Shown: in pieces, positions 1 through 9,698 of the stretch
How the letters are laid out: the number at the start of each line of letters is the position of its first letter
Position numbering within the stretch: position 1 is the first letter of the stretch
Source: Rebecca billardiae RCC1528
Lineage: Eukaryota; Haptophyta
Length of the DNA stretch: 64,000 nucleotides
Assembly (NCBI GenBank): GCA_965240325.2
Contig: OZ251245.1
Location: forward strand, 1,054,001 to 1,118,000
Direction of reading: 5' to 3'
Translations under genes and position numbers: made by a program
Notes under the pieces: model-generated
Told to the model about the DNA's origin: nothing
Database searches by the model: none
What the model saw: the letters and a program-made list of their open reading frames with translations, nothing else

Positions 1-81
1 TCCAACCAAAAAAAACGACGCGAGCAGCTTTGTAGCTGGCAACAGCACTAACGCACTTCATCGGGCGTCGGGCGGGCGCGA

Positions 82-2628
82 ATGGCACACGTCGCGCCCA
101 ACCGGTTCGGCGCTGCGCCGGCTGCGCCACCGAGGCATGCCGGGAGAGAGCGCGCGAGCATCATTGACCGGCGTGGCTCCGAGGCGCGTGCCGCGACGAT
201 CAACTCGTTGCGCGGCGGCCCGGCGCCGACCGCTGCGAACAGCGGCTGGGGCGAGGGCAAGCGCGGCCAGTTTGCGCGGAGCGGCTCGCACGGCAGCCTG
301 CTCGCGAGCTACAAAAAGACAAAGATTCGCACGAAGGCGACCGTGCTGCGCGGTGGCACGCAGAAGCGCATTGCCATGCGCCGGCGCACGCTCAACCCCG
401 CCGCGTCGTCGCTGCTCTCCTCGCGCGGCCGGCTGCGCGACTTTGGGTTTGTGGCGGGCGGCGCCAAGGACGCGGACAGCGTCCTCGCCGAGCCGCTGGC
501 GCCGAACGAGGCGCTGATCGACCACCTGGTCGCGGAGTACGAGGAGGAGCAGCGCACGCGCGAGGGCATGCGCCGCTGCTCTCTCTTCGCCGACTCGCCC
601 GTGCGCCGGCTGTGGGAGCGCTCTCTCTTCTACCTGCTGGTGGTTGTGTACCTCGTGCGGCCGATCGACATTGCGTACAACCGCCACCTGGGGCCGGAGG
701 TGGCGTGGACGATCTCGCCGACGTTCGACGTGGTGCTCACGGTGACGTACGTCGTCGACGTCGCGATGCAGCTCCTCACCGTCATCGAGGACGACGGCGA
801 CGGCCGGCTCGTCTACTCGCTCAAAGGGATCGCGTCGCGATACGCGCGGCGCGGCACGCTCGTGACCGACGTGCTGTCGTGCGTGCCGTACGCGCTGGTG
901 GCGACGCTGTCGGACACGACGTTCGGCATCGTCTTCTTCTCGATGCTCTTCAAGGTGCCGCGCTTCATCCGCATGCTGTACGCGCGCGTGCACCTGCTCG
1001 TCGAGCACCAGGCGGAGATGCGGCTGCTGAACGTGATCGTGCTCTTCTTGTTATTCGCGCACTGGATCTCGTGCATCTGGTACGCGGCGGGCTCGGTGCG
1101 GTACCAGGAGGCGTGGGAGGAGGAGGAGACGTGGGTGTACACGCACAACCTGCAGGACCGCCCGCTGTACAGCAGGTACATCCGCTCGCTCTACTACACC
1201 ATCGCCACGATGACTTCGCTACCATTCTCGACCATACAGCCGGTGAGTGCGCCGCGCGCCGAGCGCCGCGTGCCGCGCGGCCGCGCGCCGAGCCGAGCCG
1301 CACGCCCCGCGCGCCCGCGCCTCCCGCCGCAGCGCACCGACCTGGAGCACACGATGACGGTGTGCATGCAGATGATTGGCAACGCGCTCACCGCGTACCT
1401 CTTCGGCTCCGTGATCGCGTACATCAAGAAGCTCGACGAGCGCGCCGACCTGACCGAGCGGCGGATGAGCTCGCTCCGTCTGTACGGCCAGGTGCACAAC
1501 GTGCCCGCGCCCGTGCGGCAGACGCTGTACGACTACAGCCAGGCCATCCTCGACACGGGGCTGAACGAGCGGCACGTGCTCGAGCAGACGCTCGACCTGA
1601 TGCCGCCCGGCGTGCGCGCCGACGTTGTCCTCAAGATGCGCCGCCACCTCGTCGAGGCGGTGCCGATGTTTGCGAGCACCTCGTCCGGCTTTGTGCGCGA
1701 GGTCGTGCAGAAGCTCAAGCCGGTGCTCTGTCTCTCGGGCTCCGCCGTGTACCGCTCCCTCGAGCGCGCGGAGGAGATGTTCTTCATCCAGTGGGGCGCC
1801 GTCGTGCTGCTCTCGAGGAACGAGCGGCGCGTGTACGTCACGCTCGAGTCCGGCTCCTTCTTCGGCGAGCTGGCGATGGTGAGCACGTGCCGCCGGACGA
1901 ACACAGCCAAGGCCATCTCGGACTGCCACCTGTTCGCGCTGCACAACCAGCGCTTCGCGCAGATCATGCGCGCGTACCCGTCCGACTTCGACGCGGTGCT
2001 GCGCGGCGCGCGGCTCGAGCTGGCGAACATCATCTCGTCGCAGTTCGAGACGGACGAGGAGGTGCGCCGGGAGCTCACGCGCGCCGCGGACGCATTCGAG
2101 CAAATGTCGCAGCACGCGTCGCCGCGCGCGCCGAGCCGGTTCGAGACGAGCCCGGCCGCGCCCGCGGCCGCCGCCGGCGCCAAGCCGCCCGCCATCGTCT
2201 GCACGCGCGAGGACTCGGACCAGTCGAGCGCACCCGGCAGCTTCGCCACCGACAGGCGACGCGGCCACGGGCCCGCGCACGAGCCCGCGGCGCACGACGG
2301 CGCGTCGCCGAGCAGCGAGGCAGACACGCACTCGCCGCCGCCCATGCCGCCCGCCGGCCGGCGCCCGTCGGGCGGCAGTGGCGGCACCATACGCTTCAGC
2401 GCCGACACGATGCACCGCGCGGCGGCGGCGCAGCTCGACGACGGCGCGCGCTCGTTCGCGCGCGACCTCGCCTCCGTGCCGGAGCGAAGGCTCTCCGAGC
2501 TGAGGGAGGATGGCGGCGCCGCGGACGACGGCTCGCACATGGGCGGCGACCTGCCCGCGCCGGAAGGTCTCTCGGGCGGCGACGACTTTGCAGACGACTC
2601 GGCGGTCGTCTCCACCATCAGCGGCTGA
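82..2628 (+). CDS. Cyclic-nucleotide-binding, voltage-sensor cation channel (CNG/HCN/EAG-type)
   Basis: Predicted plasma-membrane or ciliary six-helix ion channel of the CNG/HCN/EAG superfamily, about 818 aa after splicing. Seen: six hydrophobic segments from about residue 180 (S1) to S6, and an S4 with K/R spaced every three to four residues (KVPRFIRMLYARV, about 290-302). A pore loop and S6 are followed by a C-linker and a cyclic-nucleotide-binding domain (about 500-620) with FGELAMVSTCRRTNT as phosphate-binding cassette including its Arg. One intron is inferred at 1243-1332 (GTGAGT...CGCAG, 90 bp); it is in frame, so the reading frame runs through it, but the retained stretch would put a basic, Pro/Arg-rich insert between pore and S6. 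Odd: the filter position reads TSLPFSTI instead of T(V/I)GYGD, so K+ selectivity is doubtful. The tail after 2100 is low-complexity. The start is the first ATG of the frame; a later ATG is possible. Confidence 0.86.
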   Translation: MAHVAPNRFGAAPAAPPRHAGRERASIIDRRGSEARAATINSLRGGPAPTAANSGWGEGKRGQFARSGSHGSLLASYKKTKIRTKATVLRGGTQKRIAMRRRTLNPAASSLLSSRGRLRDFGFVAGGAKDADSVLAEPLAPNEALIDHLVAEYEEEQRTREGMRRCSLFADSPVRRLWERSLFYLLVVVYLVRPIDIAYNRHLGPEVAWTISPTFDVVLTVTYVVDVAMQLLTVIEDDGDGRLVYSLKGIASRYARRGTLVTDVLSCVPYALVATLSDTTFGIVFFSMLFKVPRFIRMLYARVHLLVEHQAEMRLLNVIVLFLLFAHWISCIWYAAGSVRYQEAWEEEETWVYTHNLQDRPLYSRYIRSLYYTIATMTSLPFSTIQPVSAPRAERRVPRGRAPSRAARPARPRLPPQRTDLEHTMTVCMQMIGNALTAYLFGSVIAYIKKLDERADLTERRMSSLRLYGQVHNVPAPVRQTLYDYSQAILDTGLNERHVLEQTLDLMPPGVRADVVLKMRRHLVEAVPMFASTSSGFVREVVQKLKPVLCLSGSAVYRSLERAEEMFFIQWGAVVLLSRNERRVYVTLESGSFFGELAMVSTCRRTNTAKAISDCHLFALHNQRFAQIMRAYPSDFDAVLRGARLELANIISSQFETDEEVRRELTRAADAFEQMSQHASPRAPSRFETSPAAPAAAAGAKPPAIVCTREDSDQSSAPGSFATDRRRGHGPAHEPAAHDGASPSSEADTHSPPPMPPAGRRPSGGSGGTIRFSADTMHRAAAAQLDDGARSFARDLASVPERRLSELREDGGAADDGSHMGGDLPAPEGLSGGDDFADDSAVVSTISG
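1243..1332 (+). other. Inferred in-frame intron of the channel gene
   Basis: GTGAGT donor directly after the pore-loop codons and a CGCAG acceptor directly before the S6 codons. The 90-bp length is a multiple of three without a stop. It encodes only Arg/Pro/Ala-rich sequence where family members have none, hence the intron call. Confidence 0.75.
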
Positions 2629-3052
2629 GCGGTGCCGGTGGTCAATGGCGCGGCTTTGGACCACGGCGGCACCGGTCCTCAGCCGCTCCTGGCACGGAGG
2701 CTGCCGGCCTGGCTCAAGTGGCAGCGGGCGCGGCCAGGGCCAGGCGGCCGCCGTGCGACCGCGCGGCCCGCGGCCGTGGCCGTGGGTGACTGGCAGATTA
2801 TCAGTGTGAGTCGAACTCGAAGACACTGCTGCTAGTGCTACGGTCATTGACCATACGAGTTCGTCGACAGACGACAGACGTCTCTGATCATCCGCCGTGT
2901 AATAGCGTAGTAGTGATATGCAGGAGGCCCGTGATGCGGCTGTGATCCCTGCCGGCTCCCGAGCGGCCGGCGCCGGCCGTGTGTCGGTGTGACTGTGTCT
3001 GTGTGTGTGAGGCTGTGACTGAAGACGACAGACTACTGGCGGCCGATGAATG

Positions 3053-3117
<65 letters not shown>

Positions 3118-3372
3118 ATATCGCGATGCGCCAGATATACGATTACAGGCATACAGCATCATCAGACATATGCGGTACGTGATACGTCCCATGGTCGTCG
3201 TCGAATAATGCTGACTGCAGCACGGGGCGCGGAAGCACCCACCACCCGGCCCGCCGCGAGCTGGCTGCCAACTCTGAATGCGCCCGGCGCCAGTGGCGTC
3301 ACTCGTCAGCAGCAGACAGCCGACCGCAGCGGCGCTGACACGCGCGTGATGACGAGGATGCATCGCCGCACG
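2629..3372. other. Intergenic region with TA microsatellite
   Basis: Convergent 3' ends: the channel gene stops at 2628 and the dynein gene at 3373. The only structure I see is a (TA)n tract at 3055-3115. Short reading frames crossing it encode YIYIYI repeats and are not credible genes. Confidence 0.7.
3055..3115. repeat. (TA)n microsatellite, about 61 bp
   Basis: Uninterrupted alternating TA directly visible, in the gap between two convergent genes. Such a tract can extrude a cruciform and is prone to length change. Confidence 0.97.
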
Positions 3373-4870
3373 CTACTTGTCCCTATCCTTCTCCTTGACC
3401 GGAGCGGACGGCTTCAACGCCTGTGCGCGTGTTGGCGGCGCGGCGCGGCGGGCGCATGCTCGGCTCAGCGCGCGCGCTCGCACGGCGCGCGCTCCCTCGC
3501 AGCGCGCAGCACGCAGCGCTCGCGCGGGCGCGCGCGCACCTCTAGCAGCTGCTCAAGCATCGCGTTGGAGCGCTCGAGGTCGAGCACGTCCTTCGGCTTC
3601 GCCTCCGAGCGCTTCGCCTCCTCTGCCGCGCGCGCCTCGAGCGTCTCGACGGCTAGGTGGGCGCGCGACACCTGCAGAGCAGCGGGGGGCGCGCGGGCGC
3701 GTGCGCGGCGCGTGAGCCGCCGGCCCTGGCGCGTGGCGAGGCGTGGTGCGCGAGCGCCACGCCGCGCCCTGCTCTCCGCCTCGTGCGCGCGCCGCGCCGC
3801 ACCTCCTCGCGCAGCTCGTCAATCTCCGCCTCGAGATCGTCGATCGTCCCAGACGGCTCGCTGGTGAGCGCGGTCGCGAGCGCGAGCTTGCTCGAACCAA
3901 ACGCGGTGGAGGACTCGAAGAGGGTGCGGTACGCGTCGATCGTCATGATCGCCTCGCCGCGCACGCTGTTCAGCAGCCCGCCGCGCCGCGGCTCGTCCGC
4001 GCGGATCACGTCCACCAGCTCGTCGAACACGCGCTTGTAGATGGCCGCGCGCACGGGGCAGATGCCTTTGAGCCGTGCTTGTCGGTCAGAGATCTCGCGC
4101 GCGAGCTGCTCCATGAGCGCGACGGCGTGCACGCGCGGCGAGGGCGTGAGCGGCGCGGTGTTGAGCGTGCGCGGCACGTACGCGCGCGGCCGCCGCGTCG
4201 TCGCCGCCGCCGCCGCCTCCGCCGCCGCCGCCGCCGCCATCTGCGCGTGCGCGGCCGCCTCCTCGTCGCCGAGCGGCAGACCGTATGCCTGCAGCCTCGG
4301 CGCGACCGACTCGCCGACGCCGGGCTCGAGCACGTAGACGTGCGTGTCGATGGCGGAGGCGTTCCCCGACGTGAAGTCCGACGTCGGCGCGAACGGCGTC
4401 GTCGCCGGCTGCGGCTTGCCGCCCACGGGCGGGCCCACCGGCGCCTCCTTGAAGAAGCGAGGCGCGTTCTGGTCCCAGCGCACGAGCAGCCGCGTGCCGT
4501 CCTCGCCGTCGCGGCCGTTCTCGTAGATGAAGCTGATGCCCGCGATGTCGTCGAACGACAGCTCCATTCGCCTGAGCACGCCCAGGTGTAGCACCTCGAA
4601 GCGCAGCGTGCGCTCGATGCCGCTCACCGCGACCGACATGTGCTCGGGATATTTGGACGCGATGTGCCACTGGCCCACGGCCACGTGCTGCACGGGGATG
4701 CGGATGAGGTCGTTCGCGTAGGAGCGATCGCTCACCGTCGTCGTCGCGCGGCCCACGCCTCGCCGGCGCGCGGCGTCCACCATCGCCATGGCGCCTGGGC
4801 TGCCCTCGCGAGTGATGGCGCCAAGACAAGAGGGCGCCCTGGCAACAGGCTCCCCGGTGGAAACAACCAT
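3373..4870 (-). CDS. DNALI1: Fusion: TRF2/HOY1-type PH-like domain plus axonemal dynein light intermediate chain p28
   Basis: C-terminal part (about residue 250 onward) matches inner-arm dynein light chain p28/DNALI1: QARLKGICPVR, then MTIDAYRTLFESSTAFG, then a coiled coil. This component supports ciliary beating. Exons are inferred at 4870-3803, 3671-3540 and 3420-3373 (introns 131 and 119 bp, both phase 0), giving 415 aa ending in a Lys-rich tail like the family's. The N-terminal part (about 55-185) is not from dynein: it resembles the PH-like domain of plant TRF2/HOY1-type proteins, with RIPVQHVAVGQWHIASKY, ELSFDDIAGI, RFFKEAP and TSDFTSGNAS in the expected order. An Ala-rich linker (about 200-245) joins the two parts without a visible splice site. 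Start is the first ATG; Met28 and Met30 are alternatives. A fusion of two gene models is unlikely because the frame is continuous, but transcripts should decide. Confidence 0.85.
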
Positions 4871-4980
4871 CCGGACGCCGTGGGAACGCCCGGACCGCTG
4901 TGAACGAGGCTGAGCAAGGGACGCGGCAGTGTGCGGCAGCCCTGCGCCCGCTGTGCTTGACCGTCAACTACATTGACGAC

Positions 4981-6528
4981 TCAGTTCTGCTGCTGTCGCT
5001 TCCGCTTCTCGCGCTGCCGCCGCTTCTGTGCCTTCGACAGAGCGGCGGAGGCAGCCACGCCAGCACCCGCCGTACCACTCCCGGCGGCGTACGTGCTGCC
5101 ATTATCAGGCCGTGCCGCCGTGCGCTCCTGCGCGCGCGCCGTGCCGGCCGGCTGCAGCGGTGTGCCGCGCACGCGCGCCATCGCCTCGGCCGCGACCGCG
5201 ATCGCCTCCGCGTGCACTGCGCCCTCGGCGTCTGCCGCAGCCACGGGGGTCACGAACGTGTCGCCATCAGCTACGATCCGCTCGAGCACCTCGACGAAGC
5301 CCAGCTCCCCATCCAGCGCCGCCTGGCCGCTCACGGTCGCCGCCGCGAGCCGGACGCGCGCGGACGGGTGCCGCGCGGCCGCGGCCGCGTCCTGCAAAGT
5401 CGAGGGCGCGCGCAGCAGCCAGAGGACGTGCAGCGCAGCGCCGGCCTCCCACTCGTCCGCAGCTGGCTCGTCGGCGCACGCGGAGCCAACCACCGATCCC
5501 ATCGCCGCCCCGAGCGTGCTGCCTCCGCCCTGCCGCGCGGGCCCCGCTGCCGGCGGCGCGGGCGCGAGCGCGCTCGGCGCGGCGCGCAGCGCGCTTCGCA
5601 CATCGTCCGCGCGCACGCACGAGCACTCCGCGCGTAGCAGCGCGGCGACGGCGTCGAGAGGCATGCCCGCGGCGAAGCCGGTGCCGAACTCCCCGTTGAT
5701 CCCGTCGAGCACGCCCTCGCTCGCCGCCCCCGCGCTCGCGGCCGGGCCTGCGCCGCCGCCGCCGCCGTCTCCGAGCGCGCGCGCCGCTTCCGCGGAGAGG
5801 GCAAGCAGGCCCCGGTGTGCGTGGAGCCACACGGCGCAGCCCGAGTGCACGCCGCGCAGCTCGACCTCGATGAGCTCGGTGTGCGTCGCGCCGCCCGCTG
5901 CCTCGCGCACCTCCGCCACCGTGTCCGTCGACACCAGCAGCCGCGTGCCGAGCAGCGCGCCGAAAGCCTCGGCGAGGCCGGGCGAGTCGGTGCCGCCGAC
6001 CGCGCTCAGCAGCAGCCGCGGGAGCAGCGCGGACGGGTCCGGGGAGGTCGTCGCGGGCGGGCGTGCGTCCCAGAGCTCCGAGTGGGCCGCGTCACGCGCG
6101 GCCAGCGGGTACGCCGCGCACAGCCGCTCGAGCTCGCGCGCCGTCTCCCGCGTGTCGAGCGCGCCGAGCGGCACCCACGCGCATGGCGGCAGCCCTCCCA
6201 GGTCGCACAGCAGCGCTGTGGGCGCGGACGCGTCGACGTAGTGCACCAGCCGGCCAGGGCCGTGCGCGACGACGACGTGCCGCTCGGAGCCGTCGGCCTC
6301 CGCGCCCGCCTCGCCCGCGTCCGCCTCAGAGAGGCGCATGCGCGCCAGCCGCGAGAGCTCGAGCTCAGCCAGGGCGTCGCTCGTCCGGAAGCGGAGCGGC
6401 GCGAGCTCCGGTCGCGCGGCGAGGGCGGGCAGCCAGGCGCGCACGTCCAGTGCGGCCTCGTCCTCCCCCTCGCTCTCCTCGCCCGGCTCCTCCTCCCCGC
6501 TCTCCGCGTCGGGGAGCTCCGCCTCCAT
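4981..6528 (-). CDS. Lineage-specific protein with acidic N-terminus and basic tail
   Basis: Single-exon frame of 515 aa that I do not recognise. It starts with a Glu/Asp-rich segment (ESGEEEPGEESEGEDE). An apparently globular middle follows (about 70-260; RHVVVAHGPGRLVHYVD, AWVPLGALDTRET). The C-terminal half is Ala/Gly-rich and ends in a strongly basic tail (KAQKRRQREKRKRQQQN) that would serve as a nuclear or nucleolar signal. An upstream in-frame ATG at 6588 would add 20 aa; 6528 is preferred because it begins the acidic region and leaves a 140-bp gap to the divergent ankyrin gene. No catalytic motif is visible. A nuclear, RNA-associated role would fit the tail but is only a guess. Confidence 0.7.
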   Translation of the reverse strand: MEAELPDAESGEEEPGEESEGEDEAALDVRAWLPALAARPELAPLRFRTSDALAELELSRLARMRLSEADAGEAGAEADGSERHVVVAHGPGRLVHYVDASAPTALLCDLGGLPPCAWVPLGALDTRETARELERLCAAYPLAARDAAHSELWDARPPATTSPDPSALLPRLLLSAVGGTDSPGLAEAFGALLGTRLLVSTDTVAEVREAAGGATHTELIEVELRGVHSGCAVWLHAHRGLLALSAEAARALGDGGGGGAGPAASAGAASEGVLDGINGEFGTGFAAGMPLDAVAALLRAECSCVRADDVRSALRAAPSALAPAPPAAGPARQGGGSTLGAAMGSVVGSACADEPAADEWEAGAALHVLWLLRAPSTLQDAAAAARHPSARVRLAAATVSGQAALDGELGFVEVLERIVADGDTFVTPVAAADAEGAVHAEAIAVAAEAMARVRGTPLQPAGTARAQERTAARPDNGSTYAAGSGTAGAGVAASAALSKAQKRRQREKRKRQQQN

Positions 6529-6668
6529 GGACGCGTGGCTGTGACGGGGATGCAGAAGAATTCCGAATCCGGGCGATGGATGAGTCATGAGAGCTGGCTC
6601 CGGACCCAACCGTCGTCGCGGGCCCGATTGACTGTCGCCTCGGCCAACGGACTTCGACGCGCACGGCG
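6529..6668. promoter_or_regulatory. Short divergent promoter region
   Basis: Only 140 bp separates the two predicted starts (6528 on minus, 6669 on plus), so the genes most likely share a bidirectional promoter. No TATA box is evident. Confidence 0.5.
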
Positions 6669-7820
6669 ATGTCGCAGGTGCGCGCGTTCGGTCGCAAGGC
6701 GAAGCAGACACTGCTCGAGGAGAGCGACGAGTTCGAGGGGGTGGTGGCCTTCTCGGACGAGTGCTGCGCATCGCTCGGCCTGGACGACATGCTCTGCGCC
6801 TTCGACACCGAGCCCTCGTCGCTCGACGGCGATGCGGCACCCGCGGACCTCGCATGCGAGCCGCCCGCGCGAGCGCTGCCCGTGCCGCCCGCGCGGCGCA
6901 CCGCGAAGGCGCCGCCGTCCCCGTCCGCGTCGCGCGCGCTCTACGAGCACATCGCGCGCCTCGCGTGCCCCGCCGACCGCTCGCCCGGCTGCAAGGGCTC
7001 GAAGCGTGCGGTGCCGCTCGTCTGGCCCGCGGCTGGCGTCGAGATCGCACGGCTGATTGACACGGAGGGCGCCGACCCGAACTATGTCGCGTTCGGGTGC
7101 GAGCCGCTGATCGCGCACGCGCTTGGCATTATCAACTCCGACATCGCCCTCAACGTCGCGCGCATCCTGCTCCAGCGCGGCGCGGACGTGCGCGGCGCGC
7201 GCGCGTCAGACGGGCGCTCGATGGCAGACCTCGCCCTGGACCTGGGCGACGGCGAGCTGCTGCGCGAGCTGCTCGCGGCGGGTGCGCTGCCGACGGAGCG
7301 GTGCCTCACGCCATACGGCACGCCGACCGAGACGGTCCTCGCGCTCGCGCGCGAGCACGGCTTCGAGCACGACGCACGCGCCGTGCTCGACAGCGCACTC
7401 GCGCACGCAGTCGGCGACGCGGACGCGCCGCTCGTCTCGACGCTGCTGCAGCACGGCGCGCGGCCGCACGCGCGCGCGCTCGGCGGGCCGCCGCATCGCA
7501 GCGTGCTCCACGCGGCGCTTACGGCGGCCGCGCCGCTGCCCCTCGTCCGCGCGCTGCTCGACGCGCGCGCGCCGCCCGCCCCGCGCGACGACGCCGGCTG
7601 CGGCGCCATGTGGGCCGTGGTGCTGCGGGACGACGCGCGCACGCTCCGGGCGCTGCTGGACGCGGGCGCGCGCGGCGCGTGCGCGGAGCATGACGAGTCG
7701 CTCGGGGCGAGCGTGCTCGAGCTGTGCCGCCGCGGTGACGCGCCGCAGTGCGCCCGCGTCCTCGCCGCGTACGACGCGGCCGGCGGCGGCCGGAAGGGGA
7801 AGCGCGCGCCTAATAACTAA
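6669..7820 (+). CDS. Ankyrin-repeat protein
   Basis: Single-exon 383-aa protein. From about residue 110 to the end it has degenerate ankyrin repeats, recognisable by the recurrent pattern of V-x-x-LL-x-x-GA: ILLQRGADVRGA, LLRELLAAGALP, LVSTLLQHGARPH, LVRALLDARAPP and TLRALLDAGARG. The first 100 residues are not repeat-like and hold an acidic stretch and a Pro/Ala linker. Ankyrin repeats mediate protein binding; there is no catalytic or membrane domain here, so the partner is unknown. The ATG lies 140 bp from the divergent start of the basic-tailed protein gene. The protein ends in a short basic tail (GRKGKRAPNN). Confidence 0.82.
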   Translation: MSQVRAFGRKAKQTLLEESDEFEGVVAFSDECCASLGLDDMLCAFDTEPSSLDGDAAPADLACEPPARALPVPPARRTAKAPPSPSASRALYEHIARLACPADRSPGCKGSKRAVPLVWPAAGVEIARLIDTEGADPNYVAFGCEPLIAHALGIINSDIALNVARILLQRGADVRGARASDGRSMADLALDLGDGELLRELLAAGALPTERCLTPYGTPTETVLALAREHGFEHDARAVLDSALAHAVGDADAPLVSTLLQHGARPHARALGGPPHRSVLHAALTAAAPLPLVRALLDARAPPAPRDDAGCGAMWAVVLRDDARTLRALLDAGARGACAEHDESLGASVLELCRRGDAPQCARVLAAYDAAGGGRKGKRAPNN

Positions 7821-8157
7821 GTAACCTGGCAGCTTAAGCTTTGGCTGGAGCCTGCGGGGCTGCCGTCTCGTCGACGGCTCACGGTATGGCGGCCTACTCG
7901 GAGACTGAGTACTCAGGATCACTCTGCTGACTGATTGACCGCGGTTACTTTATATAGAACTACTGCTGTAGTCGCCTGCTGACGATCAATGGCCACATCG
8001 CTGCCATGCCGATGCGCTGCCACCGACCGCGGCCCGGCGACCGTGCCCGCGCGGGCGCGAAGTCACCGCGGCGGGCGGAGCATCAGCGACAGCACTCGCA
8101 GCAATAACGGCGGTACGTGAGTCTGAGTGACTACAGACTAGTGGCAGTAGTGCTGAG
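7821..8157. other. Intergenic gap between convergent genes
   Basis: Between the ankyrin gene stop and the stop of the minus-strand secreted-protein gene. I see no repeat, RNA gene or credible reading frame. Confidence 0.6.
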
Positions 8158-9486
8158 TCAGTGACGATTGATTGAGTCTGCGCGGATGAGCTCGACCTCC
8201 AGGTGCCCATCGAGCACCCCCTCAGCAGGGCCAACCCACTCACCGTCCCGCCACTGACCGATTCGACGACGGTGTGGGTCGTCGTACGCGAAACGCTCCG
8301 CCCGCTGCCCATCGAAGGACATTCCTCGCTCGTGCAGGTGCAGCCTGAGCAGGTGGGTATCGTCGTGGCCGTCGCACGCGCAGAGGTACATGTCCTCCTG
8401 CAGAGGCTCCCCGTCAGAGGTCAAAGAGCGCGAGACCCGCAGCTGCTCGCACGCGTCCGTGCCTGCCATCTCCCATCGGATAGAGTCGTGCATGGGCGCC
8501 CTGTCGCTGTGGGAGAAGTGCACGCCGACGACCACGCCGCACTCGAGGCGCGCGCCACTCGCCTCATCAGACACAGTCAGTGTCCCTCGCACCATCGCCT
8601 CGACGGGAGCTCCGCGGAGGTTGGACCTCGACCTGTAGCCGTGGCAAGCGGAGGGGTGACCCACCAGCGGCGGCGTGTCGCACGGTTCGCGCCCTGCGCC
8701 ACACGCCTCCGTCCCAGCCAGCAGGTCGCACATGTTCCATTGCGGACCGTCGGGCGACGACGACCGGCGCAGCTTGCGGCCGTCGGTCAGAAATGCGTTT
8801 CGGACAAAGCTCACCACCAGGGGCCCGCGGGCCCCCTCGGCGCGAGGCAACGGCGCGAACGACAGCGTATGCGGGGTGCGCACGGCGAGGGTGAAGTGCT
8901 CGAGCGGCGGCGCGGACACCCGGATCACGTCGCTCCGCTCAGTGGGCGTGAAGTGGAGTCCACACTTGCACCGGAGCGCCGGACGCGAGAGCACCTCGTT
9001 CTTGCACTCGCGGGAGGCGAGCCACCAGCCCCCTGCCCTCCGCGCGCCGATGGTCATGTTAGGGCACGCGTACTTCTCCTGGCCCACGATGAAGAGCACG
9101 TTGGCATGCTCGATCAGCACGTCCAGCGCCTGCGGCCCGTCGGACGCGTCCGATGTGTTGCACGAGGCGAGCATGCGCATCTGCCCGCGCGCCAGCTTGA
9201 AGCCGCTTGCGGCGTGGTCCCTGGCGAGCGTGTAGCCCAGGTATTCGGAAGGCCGCTCCCATGCCTGCAGGGAGATGTGCGCGCCCGCTCCAGCTGAGTC
9301 TGCGCTCGACCATGAGACGCCGACGATGCCGTCCGCGAGCTCGTGGCGGATGGCGCGCGCCGTCAAGGAGAGAGACTGCACGCCAAAGAAGCGCAAGGTG
9401 AAGTCGCAAACGCCGTCAGCGCACGCGTTGGTCCCTTCCTTGGCGATGCGCGCGGCGAGCGCGACGAGGAACGGGGCGAGCAGCAT
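8158..9486 (-). CDS. Secreted cysteine-rich protein of unknown function
   Basis: Single-exon 442-aa protein starting with a hydrophobic segment (MLLAPFLVALAARIA) that reads as a signal peptide. About 16 cysteines are scattered through the mature part, including a C-x-C pair (LRCKCGLHF) and another near the C-terminus (YLCACDGH), consistent with disulfides in a secreted or cell-surface protein. N-glycosylation sequons such as NTSD and NMTI are present. I recognise no family domain. It is divergent from the neighbouring sulfotransferase, a Golgi-type protein, so the two may be co-expressed in the secretory pathway; that is inference only. Confidence 0.72.
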   Translation of the reverse strand: MLLAPFLVALAARIAKEGTNACADGVCDFTLRFFGVQSLSLTARAIRHELADGIVGVSWSSADSAGAGAHISLQAWERPSEYLGYTLARDHAASGFKLARGQMRMLASCNTSDASDGPQALDVLIEHANVLFIVGQEKYACPNMTIGARRAGGWWLASRECKNEVLSRPALRCKCGLHFTPTERSDVIRVSAPPLEHFTLAVRTPHTLSFAPLPRAEGARGPLVVSFVRNAFLTDGRKLRRSSSPDGPQWNMCDLLAGTEACGAGREPCDTPPLVGHPSACHGYRSRSNLRGAPVEAMVRGTLTVSDEASGARLECGVVVGVHFSHSDRAPMHDSIRWEMAGTDACEQLRVSRSLTSDGEPLQEDMYLCACDGHDDTHLLRLHLHERGMSFDGQRAERFAYDDPHRRRIGQWRDGEWVGPAEGVLDGHLEVELIRADSINRH

Positions 9487-9698
9487 GATGGCGCGTGATG
9501 TGACGATGAGGGTGTTTGCCGTCGGTCCAGGGCTCTCTAGACTGCTCCTGACCAGCGGCCGCCCCGGCGGCCGGGGGCGGTTTCAGCATTGTAAGACACC
9601 ACTAATAGATGATACTGTACAGTCACGTACTACTAATACTTACTAGATGATACGTATGTATGATAGTAGTACGAACGGTCCGTCGATACAGCCGAATC
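9487..9698. promoter_or_regulatory. Divergent promoter between secreted protein and sulfotransferase
   Basis: About 210 bp between the minus start at 9486 and the plus start chosen at 9699. The stretch 9590-9670 is AT-richer than its surroundings. No certain core element is visible. Confidence 0.45.

Noticed and set aside
3046-3867. Reading frame starting with repeated YIYIYI
   Set aside because: It is a translation of the TA microsatellite running into the antisense of the dynein gene.
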